Shown here one piece after another: positions 32,001 through 45,520 of a stretch of 64,000 bases of DNA. The stretch's first letter is position 1; each line of letters begins with the position of its first letter. The position numbers were made by a program, and so were the translations under genes. The stretch lies in contig NC_021683.1 of the NCBI RefSeq assembly GCF_000247815.1, forward strand, positions 14,711,409 to 14,775,408. Direction: 5' to 3'. This DNA is from Ficedula albicollis. Lineage: Eukaryota > Chordata > Aves > Passeriformes > Muscicapidae. A model generated the notes under the pieces. The model saw nothing but the letters and a program-made list of their open reading frames with translations. It ran no database searches and was not told where the DNA came from.

Positions 32001-35000
32001 GTAGGTGAAGCATCAGATTCCTTTCCTCACTGAAATTTTCCTGATTAGTTTTAGTTTTGTGCCTTTTTATTCGGGAGCACCTAACTGTGCATGGCTTGAT
32101 GTGCAAAGGACACGGAGTGCAGCACCTGCACGGGCAGGTCAGGGGGTGTCACTGATCCTGAGCTTGTTGTTGGCATTCCAGATTTGCAGCTTCAGCTGGT
32201 GAGGCAGGATTTTCTGAAAACATGTGGGTCAGTGCCATCTTTGTCCCCCTGTGTTTAGGGCAGGAGGATGTTACTCACTTTGCTGTTCTTTCTGTGTCCA
32301 CTAATAGCAACTGCAAGAAATCGTTTTCCCTTTCCTTTGTCAAAATCCTCTAATCCTAATCACTTACAGACATGATTTCACAACCCAGAATGTCAGAGTA
32401 TTCCAAATTTATGCTGCACAAGTCTTTTTTTGTGCAAGTCTCAAAGCCCATCATAACTTGGGGAAAGATGACTTACCTCTATATAAAGACATATTTTCTT
32501 TTTGTATTTATTAATTTATGGAGTTGATTTTATATGTATGTATCTGTAATGATTATGCAAGGAACATAACTCCCCTAATGCTCCTTTCTTTTTTTTTTTT
32601 TAATTTAGAAGGCTGAATCAGAATTTCCTGAAAAGTAAAAATAGGCCATAAAGTCTATACTCATTCTGAATTTTAAAACATTTGAGGAATATGAAAGAAC
32701 TGAAGATTTGCCTTGCATACCTCTCTCTAAAACTCCCTGACAGATATGGTACTAGATTTTAAAATATATTGGTGACCCATATTTGCCTCAAATGCTGCAC
32801 TTAGATTCCACTAATGCCCTCTCTCACTCAGTGAACTCGTCAGGGATTGTGCAAAAATCACCCTCAGTAGTCCTTTGCTTCTGATGCCCTGTGCACACCC
32901 TAATCCCAGGTTTAGCCATGGTGCAGTTGGCCACATTTAGCCCTGGACAAAAGCAAGCAGAGCCCCTGTGACATCAGGGCAAGTGTGAATTCTGAAAGGG
33001 TTCCTGCATTCCAGCAGCCATCGAGTTCCTGTCACCCTTAAACCTTAAACTCAACCCTAAGCTGGGTTTGCAAACAACATTGAGACCTTTACTACTCATT
33101 GAAAGCCTGTTTCCAGTTGGGTCAAACGCCCTCCTTTGTTCCCCAGGACAAAGCAGAGCCCTTTTTTGGTGATTCACTCCTGAATTCAGCGCTCCCATGC
33201 TGGCTGGGCAGGACTGTGCTCATTTTCCAGCCACCAGAAGACACTTGTGTTTGTCCTGCAGGCTGTGCTTGGTTTCCTGTGGGCTGATGCAGATGCATTT
33301 CCAGCAGTGAGTGTGCTGGAGGAGCCTGCAGCTCCTTGCCTCGCACTGAGCAGCCCTTCAGGGCAGGGGACAGCTCCTGTGGCTGCGGGGGCAGCCTGAG
33401 GATCCTTCAGCAGGGGCTCTGAAGTTTTGTCCCTAGTGCTCCAATTCTGAACTGGGGAAACTCTCAGGGAGCTGTTAAAGACCCCTGTTGGTTTTGGTGT
33501 GTCAAACTGCCTTCCACAAAATACACACTGATTGGCAAATGCCAGTAAAATCCCAGCTGTTGGACCCGTGTGTCTGTGCAGGAGAAGCAGTGGAACCTCA
33601 GTAGCTCTAGAATATTACCGATGTTATAGTTGTACCTCTCTGTGCCATTTAGCTTTTGCTTGGATTTGGGGCTTTTTTCCCTTGTCTGGTTTTCACTGTC
33701 ACCTGATTTTACTATGTGTCTCTTTTATAACACACATAAGCTACCTTTGTCAATTAATTGTATAAAATATTGAGGGAAAAACTCCTGCAATACAAGAAAG
33801 TGGATACAGGAACAGACTATTATAACAAAAGAGTGTGTGAGAACGGGGTTGCCTTTTTGAGTTAAATAAGATCTCCTTATTTCTGTGAAATTATAATGTA
33901 GTCAGGGTAAATATTAGCATTATAACTGATTGACATACAGATTAGGCTTTCCACAGTGCTTTGTCCCAGCCAGCAACAGCAGCATAACATTCCCCAGGCA
34001 TTCGAGCTGTTTTGTGTACCAGGGGCTTTACAAGAGAGCTCTCTGGTGAGAAGCTTGCCCTATTGCTGGGTCTCTTTTCACAGCAAATGTGACCCATTCA
34101 TTACTGCAAATGGCTCTGGGAGGGCTGTGTGCTCCAGGGAGTTAAGAGTAGGACTTTGGCAGCAAACTGCTGAATGCAAATTTCTGTGCTGAATTGTTCT
34201 GTAGGTCATTGTTCACGGGAAGGTGTTAACTAGGATTTTGTTTTGGCTTTTTGAAAAGCCAAACAAACCAACCTGCATTTTATACTTTTTTATGTCAAGA
34301 CAGTTTTCTCAGTCTGCCTTCATTTTTCTTCTCTTTCACTCCAGTTTTGTCCTTGACTCTTCCTTCAACTTGGGACCTGTTACTAGATTTTGGGTAGTCC
34401 TGTATTTTATATCCAGTAAGGCCTATCCATCTTTGCTTTATTTTCTGCAAATGCTCTTTTTCTCACTGCTTTTGTGGCTAAGTGAAAACTATTAACAAAG
34501 CAGTTCTAATATGAGCAGAGATTTCTGTTGATCTTACAAACCTTAACCAGCCACGGGCTTCAAACAAGTACCTGAGAGGTCTCTTTTGAGACTTGTCACT
34601 TAAGATGCTTCTTGCCACTTAGATCAATCTTGAAGAAGCCCTCAGCAAAGATTTTTGGCTGTTGAGGTTTTATGATGGTGTGTTATCAGGGGAGGATGAA
34701 TGGGATGGGACAAAACAGTCCATGTGGAAGTTGCTGCACAATTTCAGTGTGATAATCTCACCTCTGCCAGTTAGCTCTGGGCTGTTGCTCACACTGGCAA
34801 CTTCCACTGTCCATCAGGGCCCTCCAGGGGCATTATTAAAGGGGTAGAGAAGCTGGAGCTGTTTCTCTTGGCAGAGTGAATCAATTCCCATGACTTATGT
34901 CAGATAAACCCATTTCAAATGTGAAACTCCCATGAAATACTCCTGGCAGCCTCAATATATGTGAAAGTGTTTGACTCCAGGTGAGTCCAAGAGGTGTATG

Positions 35001-36000
35001 CTCCATGTGTCTGCTCTTTAGGAAATAACCTCTGCTTTTGAAATGCACATTATGTGTCAAAAAAATAACAGTTTGGTGGTACAGAGCAGTGGTTTAAAAC
35101 TGTTGACTTAAGTGCTTCTCATAGGAATTCAGGGGATGCTAACCATCCTCCCAACAGCTATGCTTTCATAATCAAATAAATGCATTTAGGTAGTCAAATT
35201 AAAACCACTGCAATGTTTATTGAAAGAATAAAAATAGAATAGAAAGAAGGCAGCTTTTTGCTTTGCTTTGCTATTAAGCAGACAGTCTGACCTCTGGCTG
35301 ACAGGAAAAAAAAAAAAAGCAATTTCACTGCAAAACAACTTATTTCATTCAAAAGTGATGAAATGTCATTGCTGGGAAAATGCAGAAGAGATTGCACAGG
35401 ACAGCCTGGGGATGGCTTGTGTAGGGCAGGGATCCCAGGTGGCCTCTCCATTTTCCAGCATCACTGCAGTGCTCATGGAGGGGAGAGGGACTGGTGACAG
35501 CCGTGTCAGCCGTGGGTACAAGCACTGCATCTGACAGGCAGGCCACTCTGCAGTCCTGCAGCAAGGCAGGGCCATTTCATATTCCTGGGCTGATCTGGGG
35601 CTGCTCAGCGCCCACCTCTCAACAGGCTGCTGGTTATTAAGTTCAGCTGCAGACATGCTTTGATTGAAATATGTCAGCACTGAGCTGGGAGCTGCCCAAG
35701 TCTGTGACACACACCATCTCACATTAATCAGTTTTTTGGCGAGGGCACTGCTCCCTCTGCCTTATCAGATGCCCAGGGGAACCAGGCCATTCCTCACAAG
35801 GGCTGCAGACCCTCCTGGCTCTTTCCAAGGCTTCAGCCCCTGCAGACACTCAGGCTGTGGCCTCCCTGCCCCCTCTTCTAAGGACAGCAAAATGAAATAG
35901 CTGCCTATCTCCTTTTGTGCTCCTGTGGGCACTGATCATTACTGCCCTGGCTTTTCTGGGCCCGTGTTTAATGTCTCTTTGCAGCTTTTGTGCTGCACAA

Positions 36001-39000
36001 GTGTGGTTGTTTCAGGCAATTGATGCAGGAATGCCCGAGCAAGCCTTTTTACATGGCTCTCTGGGCTGCCTGTCTGCTAGCCAGGATACATTTGTAACCA
36101 GGTTATTTGTGTTAGAGCTGAATCTTGGCCTCTCTTGCTATAGATTGTCCCAGTCTGTTTCCCCTGAAAGTGAATTTAGGTCGTTCTAGACTCAGTTCTT
36201 GTGCCAAAGTTTAAACAAAGTAGAGGATGCACACAGGAGACTGGCTCCTCTAGCCTGGGAAATGCTGCTGGTGGGAGGAACCAGGGAGAGCTGATGATCA
36301 CATAAAGGGCAGCTGCCACCCTGTCCTCTCTGCCACCTTTTAGAATAAATACACACATCCTTCAGGCAGATTAAGTAATGCTTCTTCATTTCTTCAAAGC
36401 ACATCTACTGTAATCATTAAAGCCACAAGCACTGAAACCACCTGACCTGTGAACTGACTCTGCTGAGTAAGGCAACTCTTACTTCTCACAAAGCTGAAAT
36501 GCAACATTTGCAGATGATGTGAACGTCCAAGCAAGCTGAGGTGGGAGAGGGCTTCCTTTCCAGTACTTTTCAGGATCAGAACTGAACCTTTACCAGTGAC
36601 ACCGATTTGGGTTGGCTTCGGGTGTCTCTCACTAAATTTCCTGTGGTACAGCAAACTTCTTTTTTTGCAGCTCTACTTCTGCATATCTCTGGTTAACACT
36701 GCATTTGTTCTCTGCAGTTTGAAAGAGCAGAGACCATACCATCACCAAGGAAGTTCTAGCATCATTACAAAGGATGGGGGAAAACCCACAAAACTTTATC
36801 AGAGAAGTAGTGTATCCAGTACCTTTCTGCTACACAATCTGAGGCTTGGAGAATCTTCTTTTGCCTGCTCTGATTATTGACTTAATTATAGTTATTTAAG
36901 CAGTGTTAGAAAAAGGTGCAGACCTATACGAATTGTCAGGAGACAGTGGAATTACATCAATAGAAATCTGCATCTGTTCTTGAATGGACAAGAAATTTTT
37001 GCAGTAGTTAAGAAACTAAGTTCTTAATTCATTATTAAATCCAGCTGTGGCATATAAAGAAACAGATTGATGGCATCTAACCAGTAAAATAAACACCCAT
37101 TTTTCATGGCAGTTGTGGATTGATGCACCATGAAATCTTCTAATAGTTCAGATCTAAAGGCACGGAACCATAAATTGTTCTATTGATATGTCTAGTAGCA
37201 GTTTTACAGATGCACTTAAACTGCTGCAAGTAAAATTTTAATTGCCTAATTTTGTGGAAATTACGGACCCAGACCCAGACATCTACATCTGCAGTATGGT
37301 ACTTGGAAAAAAAAAGAACTTATCATTCATTCGTGAGATTGAGAGCAGTGTGAATTTGAGTGCACTGCAGCTCCTAAGTCAACAAAATTACAAATCATTG
37401 AAATTCTTGGGAGTGAAGGCTGGGGAGCCTGGAGAAAAGATTTCTGAGGGAGTGACTAGGGAATTACAGTTTGATCTTCCTTGGCTTGCTTGAAGTCCTG
37501 GCCGAATAACTTTGCATCCATGGTCATGCCTTTAGGCACTGATGGTATATGTTTCCTGCCAGAATTGATCAGAGGTAGAGGGAACCTCCTCCCAGATGGA
37601 TGCCTAGAAACTCATTTCCCTGGCCTGTAAGAGGATTTTACAAAGCAATTGTTCTGTTGACTTGTGTAATAGTGATTTCCAATATTTCATAATCCATTGT
37701 ACATGGAAATCAACTGCTCCACTTCAGACAGTTAATTAAGGTTGCAAACAAACACTCACCCTTTTAGATGGCTTTGTTTTCTTTCCCTTTCTCCTCTTCT
37801 TCCCACTAAGTCCTTTTGATTTATACTACCACATTTCAAAGGACTTGCTACATTTAGAGCTTTGTGCAGTCCCCTTGTGTGGGGCTCCTCTAAACCCACG
37901 TGGACACTCAAAGGTCACGTTGGGAATGTTTTCCCCAGCACTTAGACCTAAATGTTTTCATTTTCTAGGGCATCCACTAGAACAGCTTTTCCTTGGAGGA
38001 GTCTCTGGTTATTTGTGCTTGAAGCAAAAGTTAGTGAAAAGTCTATTGACCCTTTAAGACACCAATATTCAGCTATTTGCTTGTTGTTCTTTACTTGATA
38101 AATTACTAATTTAGGGTGAAATCATACTCTTTAGTGGCTCCCTGTTCATAAATCACAATCTGACATTTTTTCTCTAGGGGAAAATTGCTGTTTGCAGTAT
38201 GCTCTGCCACCAGAAGAGATGACAATATTAGTTTATCAGGAGAAACCTATATTTTAAAAATAAATCCTGATACAATAAATTCCCAGCTCTCTATATTGTT
38301 GCTTGAATGTTTTTATTGCCAGATTGTCTCTGTGATCTTGAGCTCAAAAGCCTTTGTAGAGAAAGCAGAGAAATCCAAAATGGAATTTATGATCAAACAG
38401 ACGGAAAGGAGAAATCAGTGTTTCAATTTGACAATAGTTTGACAGCCTACACAGGTATTATAGCAGATTTCTCAAGCTGATGAGAAATCACACACTGTTT
38501 TCAATGAAGCAGCATTTAATTAAGAGTAAGATCTTACTAAAACTGGAATCCAGCATTTTCAAGAATCGGTGAAGCTTTTCTTGTTTTTAATTGCCTCCAC
38601 AAAATTTAAGGCCGGAATTTTTGTGTGTTTTAAGCCCTTAACTGTTCCAGAACTAGAAGTTTATATTGTTTATTGGTGTCAGGCCCTTCTAACAAGCAGA
38701 CAAGGCACTCTGAACGAGCCTAAGGTCCCTACACACATAACTTGCAGTTTCTCTTTGCGGGAAGAGTGAGGCAGGGAGACTTTAGGGTTTTTCCTCTCTC
38801 TCTTTGACGGCAGAAATGGCAATCTCCATTTCCTTTTGCTTGCCCCCAGGACGCCCAGCCTAGGTTGTGCTGCTGAGACAGGAGCAGCATGGGGAGGGGC
38901 AGAAGCTTCTTTCCCTGCTCCCCTGGGCAATTGCTCTCTCTGCCTGGGCTGGGTTTGTCCCTGCTCACAGCTGAGGGGAGCTGAGGGGTGGCTCAGCCCA

Positions 39001-42000
39001 GCAGCTGAGCTGGGAGCTGCTCCTGGCAGCATCAGGGGTGTTCCAGGAGAGGGGAGTGGTGCCCTGTGTCTGCTCCCTGCTCCGGGGGCCACCAGAGCTC
39101 TGAGCAAGCACAGGAGCTGGGGATGGAGCCCTGGGTGTGCTGTGGAGCTTTGCCTCCTGCTTCTCCAGGGTAAAACAGGAGCAGTGAGAGAAGCAGTACT
39201 CAGGGCTTCACTTTGAGCAGGGTGTGCTCTTCATTCTCCTTTCTCAATGCTTTGGGGAAAGTTGGGAAGGCATGACTAAAAGTAGGAGGGAGGGAGAAGG
39301 GCAGGAGAGGATGCTCACACTGAATTTTGCTCCTGGCACCAGCTATTCTGTGTCCATTGCTGCCCTTTCCCTGTCTGCCCACCAGTGTCAGCTCCTACTC
39401 ACACATCACTCTCCTGCATGCAGGTGTGTCTTCTGTGTGTCCATCAGGTCTGGGGACACATGGCCCAGGCTCCTCACATTCCCTGAGCTCCTGGCCTGGG
39501 ACTGGCAGGGACTCAGCAGCCACAGCAGCAGCCCGAGGCTGCTCGGCTGTGCTGAGCACATTTAAAAAGCAAACCCCACAGGTTCTTTTGTATTCCAGTA
39601 GAGTGTTGCTGGTATAAGAACACTGTTCCCATGGGTCTGGAAATGTCTTTACATCCTTAATGTGTCTCTACTTCAGAGAAAACAGGCATGTGCAATTAAT
39701 TCTTATACGTATGCTACTTGAGTCTATTTGAAATTGTGTGTGTGTATGTGCAAGGCAATTAATTCCCATTCTTCAGAACTGAGAGAGTGAGGGAGGTTTT
39801 TCCCCTTTTTCCTCTTTTGCAGTGGCAGAGTAAGGATTCAAATTTAAGGGATTTTTTTACTCCCAGTTCTGTGCTGTCACTTCTCTGCTTGGGAAATATA
39901 GTCCTCATACAGAGGAACCTCAAGTAATAAAAAGTGAGTGATCAAGAAAGCTGTGTTTTAATGACTGTCCCTATGCAGCAGAAATCAAGGAAAATTTAAC
40001 AGCAATCTCTGATTTATCCTTAATGAATTTAGAGTAATTCACTTCTTTCTGGGAGAGCAATGGTCTTTCTGAAGGATGTTGTCACGATAAGAGCAATAGG
40101 AAATGGTTGTCTGTTTGAACTAAGGCTTGTTCTCCAGGGCAAGTTGCCTCCTGAAATTAGTTTGTAGTGTACCTAATGTACACTGGGTTTGGCTCTCTCT
40201 ATGGTGCCTCTTTAAAATGTTCCTCGGGGTCAGAACTTAAGTGCATAGCTTTAGGGTTTGCAAGTTTTATTCACTATCTAGAACCCTCTCCAGTGTTCAA
40301 GCAGACAGGGTATGACCTCTGCTAAAAGGCAGAAATGGGGAAGGAAGACCAAGTGACAGTCTCTTAGTGCAGTATCTTTAACTTTGCTTCCAAAAAGAAT
40401 TTTAGCTCCTCAGAAACAAGGTTAATGCACACAGGCAGTTTGATACAATTGCTGTTCTTTTCCATTCATGATGTAACTCATAAAAATGTCTTGCATCATT
40501 TATGGGGAGTCTGTTGTACTTGACATAAAAAGGTGGAAAGAAGTTGTTTCATGGAGACTGTAGCATGGTCCTCTGGGAGTCATGAAACTCAATTTTCCCT
40601 GACTATAATTAATATCTTTCCCATTATGGACTCGGGGAAGGTCCACGAAGACTGAGTTGGCAGCAAACTAATCACCAGAAGAGACACAGGGCTGGGAGAA
40701 TCATATGCTGGATAATTATTTAGAAAATGAACTTGAGGGAAAATCCAAGAGAGCACTAACATCAGGCTTTATGGCTGTGCCCTGCCATCTCTACAAACAA
40801 AAGAGGAGCCTTTCCCTGCCTCCAGCAGCTGTTACACAGCGGGTCATTTCAGCAGCACCTTCATCACATTCTGATTGCACACAAGGGGCCAAAACCGCGC
40901 CCTGATGCAAACCCCCTCACTTTGCTAAAGGAGCACTGCAGCTGAGTCTGGTTCACACTTGCTGTGAATTGCAGCCTTTTACCAGAGAGACAGAGATATT
41001 AAAAGGAGAGGTCAGCACAACATTTTCCATCCCCATTAAATAGTTTTTCTCAAGAGTTATGGGCCATGACATTTATCACCAGGTAGCTGTGCCTGTCTTT
41101 CTGGCAGATGCAATGCAGGCCAAAGCTGCCAAGAGCTCAGTGTCACTGGGGAGGAGCATGGCCTCGAGCAGCCAGGTATTCCAGGGAGGGCTGTTAACTC
41201 TAAGTGCCCAGATGGGCCAGATGTGGTGTGCATTCTGCTTCTGTGGCATTGTGGGGTGGCCAAACAGTGCCTTTGGATGAAGCCTTGATGAGCAGACTCA
41301 TATGACAGTGTAGTTCCAGGGAGGAGACACTGCTTGATCAGCTACCAGAAACATGAAGATGTCAAAATCATATTTTATCCTTAACCATTGGAACAAGGCT
41401 ACGACAGCAAAAGGCTTCCATGGATTGAGTTTCTGCCACTATGAATTGAATATCTGGGGCTTTTTCTTTTTTTTCCCAGAAGGTCTCTCGCCTCATGGAC
41501 TAAGTGTGACAGCTGCTCTCCCAACAGCCAGCACGGGGCTGGATGTCCTCCAGATTTGAGTGCAGTGGAACAGCACTGCACCTGTCAGGCTGGGTCTCTT
41601 CTGCTGTCCTTTGGACATGTCCTGCTTATCAGTTTCCACTTTTGTCACCATTTTCTGCTCAAGGACAAAACCTTCTTTTATGTTCCAACAAAAAATATTC
41701 TCTAAAGCGATTTCCGACTCATGTCTGATGTCTTCTGCTATTAGACTTAGCTTTTTTTATGGTGTTCTGGATGAACCAGTTCAGACTGTTTCAGGGATCT
41801 CGCCCTGCTGACATCTCTGAGCAAGCACATATGAGCTCAGTGACGAGCTTGGTGTAGTCAAACCACCATGGAAATCTCCCTAAAGCCTGAGAGTCAGTTC
41901 AATAACATGCAACATTTTTACTGGTGGAGTGAGAAACCAAAGCCTTCTCTGTGTTTGCTGACCAAGCCTCTGAGACGTTTTCATGCAGTGGAGACTGAGC

Positions 42001-44507
42001 TGTGACTGAGTCAGTCAGCAGCAGCCCGGAGGAGCCTGGGGTGTGATTTTAGCTCTGCTGCAGGAGCCATGAGCTCGTCACACAAGGGCAGCTTTGGGAG
42101 GGATGGAGCTGTGAGGCCAAGGAGGGCAGGAGCCTGGCATGGAAGTGTGGGGCATTCCTCTCATTACAGCCACCTCTCCCTTGCATGAGTTCATTTTCTG
42201 GCTGCTACAGGCAACATCTTGCGAAGTGTCACAACCACCTCAGACTGGCACAGGATACTAAACATTCACACCTTGCATCAAAGCCAGGGAGAGTTCAGCA
42301 TGTTTTAATTCTGACTGGCTTCACAAATGAGGACCAAGTCCCTCATTTACCAGTTATCTGCACTTGTCTGACGGTGATCAAGTCCACTGGTGTTATCCTA
42401 TTTGTGCAGGTCAACAATTGGTTTTCCTGCATCTTGCACATTGAGCATGCAAAGTGTGGACTGTCTTGCCAAGAATAGAGGCAGAGGCAAATTACAGACT
42501 GCTTATGTTGGGGTAATCATAAGATGCTTCCAGGTAATTTTAATAAATTAGTTGTTCAAGTCACTCAGCACTAAATTAATATGTCTAGAGCAATGTGCTG
42601 CATTTTCTATCAATCATTTTTTTTTTATTCTTCTTAATCACATTTCCTCTACTTTAGCTATTGCCTTCTAGCTGTGGAACCACTATACTTTAGCTGCAGT
42701 AGGTACAAAGATTAGAATACAAACAGTGCATTTAGCTCTCAGCAGGAGGCTGTTTAAAAATGGTTCAGCAAGTGAGTGCACAACAATGTGAAATGAGGAG
42801 TGTACCACAGATGGAGGAGTGGTTCAGAGAATCCTGTTCAGCTAATGCAGGAGGAACATACCCAGGGCTACAGAGTGTGCAGAGATACTAGAAAAGGCAG
42901 CCCTGAATACCTAGTGGGCTATTTTTGTGTGGATAATGGAGGGCACTTGGCTTTTACTAAACATCAGAGGTGAAAATTTTTAATAAAATAGGTTACTTTC
43001 AACCTAGCAGAGACTTCCCTTCTCTGCACAGTGGTATTTTCAAAGTCCTCGAAGTTAAAGAAGCCATGGGAAATGTCACTTGCATCTTCAAAGGCCATTT
43101 TTCCCTTTCTCTGCTGCTGATATGTCAAGAGCAATTCTAGTGAAGTCCAACCAGTCAGACTGGCAAAGAACCAGTCCAGATCATCTCTTCAGAATATAAG
43201 GCCCTGATCCTGCAAATCTGTCCTGCCTTTACAGATGGCTTCTGACATTCTGTGCAAGTTTATGAGTTACCTGCACTGAGCTCTTTAGCAAATGCTCTCC
43301 AAAACTTTCAGCATGCTTTAGCACTGGAAGGTGGGATTTCAGCCTGGTGGAACAGGAGGTGAGCAGAGAGTGCTGAACCATGCTGAACACATCAACACAG
43401 CTTTATTAGCTTCTTCTTACTTTGGAGACAATGAATTGGCAGAGCATATGCAGAGAGAATTGGAAAAAAACCTGGGAATTCAATGCAGAAACCCTGGCTT
43501 ACAGCCATGGCTCATCCAACCCTGAGGTTGGAATACATTTTCCTTGGGTGTACTCCAAAGGGAGGGGAATGTCTGATATACTGGCAGGGGGGATGTAAAA
43601 GCACAAAAATTGCAAAATTGGCACAAATCTGCTGAAGATACGAGTGAGAAAATCATTCTTAACTGGCACCTATAAAATCTTTATGATGGAATACCTATAT
43701 TTAGGTTTCTTCCTGTTTCTTCACACATTTTCTGTGTGTGGTGGGTTTTTTCTTTCTTTTTCTAAATCTGTGAATTTTTACATGATTTTAATAACAATGT
43801 TGACACTAGGCTAGTGCATCCTTTAAGACAAAACCTACATGTTGGCTGGGCTCCAGGAAGCCTAGCTGTTACTGTTTATGCATGATGTCAGCCACAGTGC
43901 TGCCTTGGCAGTAAGGTCCAGCCCTAGAGTCTGCACTGTTTGTGTTTTCTAACTCACTATGTATTTACTTATATCCTGTTGGGTAGTTTGTATCCAGCAG
44001 CATTGTTTTCTTTATATATTTAATATTCTGACTGAAGGTAAGATATACAATCAAATTGTAGCAGTCTCTGTTCTTGAGAGAGTCCTGTTGAACAATGCTT
44101 CACTTGCACCTGTTTAACTCAAGTGTTGTCAGTTGGGTTGCATGATGGATGTTTAGGGGAAACACCAACCTAGGCTTAGCCAAAGTTCATCTTGAGTTGA
44201 GGGGTTTTTCTCTTTCTCCTCTTGCATTTTATCTCTTTCTTTTCCAGTGTATCACTCTGAAATATGTATGAGTGCTTCCAATTATGATTTCTGGCCATCT
44301 GTGCAGTCTAGTGGGGATTTCATGGGCTACTTCTAGTAAAATTTCTCATTTCTTATCCATTTTCTGGAGGACCAAACTTGTACAGGAGATACACAAGGAA
44401 TGCCCTTGAGATTGTGAAGTGCTGAAGAGAAAAGCACATAGAGAACAACACAACCAAACAAAAACTTAAGAGCCACTGGAATGTCCTTGAATACTTGATA
44501 AAGTATT

Positions 44508-44510
<3 letters not shown>
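36001..44510. other. Gene-free unique sequence
   Basis: No coding exon, RNA gene or mobile element is recognised. The largest GC-rich block of the window is at about 38780-39560 and is open on both strands without any recognisable domain; another block is at 42000-42180. Remaining DNA is AT-rich and non-repetitive at the scale visible by eye. Confidence 0.65.

Positions 44511-44548
<38 letters not shown>
44511..44548. repeat. (TA)19 microsatellite
   Basis: Thirty-eight bases of perfect alternating TA. Purity suggests active slippage and probable length polymorphism. It ends 29 bp before the first copy of the 943-bp tandem duplication. Confidence 0.95.
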
Positions 44549-44549
<1 letters not shown>

Positions 44550-44577
44550 TTGATCTTCCTTTAAAGCAAGGCAAAGT

Positions 44578-45520
44578 GTGCCTAGTATTAAAGTGAAGTA
44601 GACCGCTCAAAAATTGGGAACAGGTTATCAAGACAAATATTTTAAAAGCAAGATCTACTTTATTGGGAAAACCTCTCAAGAGAAGGAGTAGAAGATTCTT
44701 CACACAGCTCTTCGCAAAATGAGGTTGGTCAAAAGTAATCAGTCTTGGCTCAGTGCTGCACTAACTAGGTAATAGAAGACAGCCTCAGGTCTTTTCCATG
44801 TCTAATTATTATGCTTCCATGAATATTCTCCAAATTCAGGTCACTCAAATCATTAGGTGCTGATCACAGATGAACATTTCCTAGCCTGATTTGCATTTTG
44901 CAGCATGTGCTCATAGGTTTTAGGAAACATGGATGAAAATTTAGGATTTGTGGATGGAAGAGCTGAGCTAACTCTGTTTTATTGAAGATTGAAGGCCAGC
45001 AATTGTCCAATGTGCCTGAAGCTCTAAGAAACACAACTTTGAATTTCCCCTAAGTGAATAGTTGGTGCTCGGTCTTGAAACAATGGTTCCAATCTTCTAA
45101 TTTTAAAGTTTCCAAAATTTCTGTTCACAAGTTTTTCTTCTAGAATTTCTCATGCTAAACAAGAATAAACAAACTGTTCCCACAGGCACAGTATTTAGAG
45201 CTCAGCATACTGGTTCTTTCATGGGGAGTGATGAAATTAATAGATCTGTTGTTAATCTACCCAGCAGACTGCAAAGGAGAAGTTTCCAACAGTAAAGTCA
45301 CTTTTGCAGAGCAATGTTCCTGAGAACACAAAGGCTAGTTTAGTTTTGAACATGCTAGCATCTCATTTCAAGAAACACTTTGCTTCTTGAAGATAAAGTT
45401 AGGCATTTCTGGTATTGGTAGAACATTTAACCCCTAGGAGAACACTGTTAGTATAAAATTCCCTTTGTGTGCTTTTTGTTCTGTTCCAGACTGGTTATGG
45501 GCTTTGGTAATTCGATGGTG
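44578..45520 (+). repeat. 943-bp tandem duplication, copy 1
   Basis: The unit starts GTGCCTAGTATTAAAG and ends TAATTCGATGGTG. The same 943 bases recur immediately downstream in the same orientation; reading both copies I saw no difference. The outer flanks differ from the unit at the first base on each side, so there is no microhomology at the breakpoints. The unit contains no gene I recognise. A minus-strand AATAAA lies at 44659-44664, near the right-hand end if the unit is read in reverse. Confidence 0.95.

Larger units (their letters stand above)
24971..36000. other. Gene-free unique sequence
   Basis: No gene is recognised. GC-rich blocks occur at about 25940-26060, 27520-27660, 28270-28560, 29760-30330, 33180-33410 and 35390-35900. 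A purine GAG run is at 25835-25854, a 12-A run at 30443-30454, a 13-T run at 32589-32601 and a 13-A run at 35306-35318. Short frames on both strands at about 26940-27200 and 29540-29970 have no family signature. Confidence 0.65.

Noticed and set aside
38679..39565. GC-rich block with frames on both strands as an exon or CpG-island promoter
   Set aside because: CpG dinucleotides are too few for an island, and no recognisable protein or splice-bounded exon emerged.
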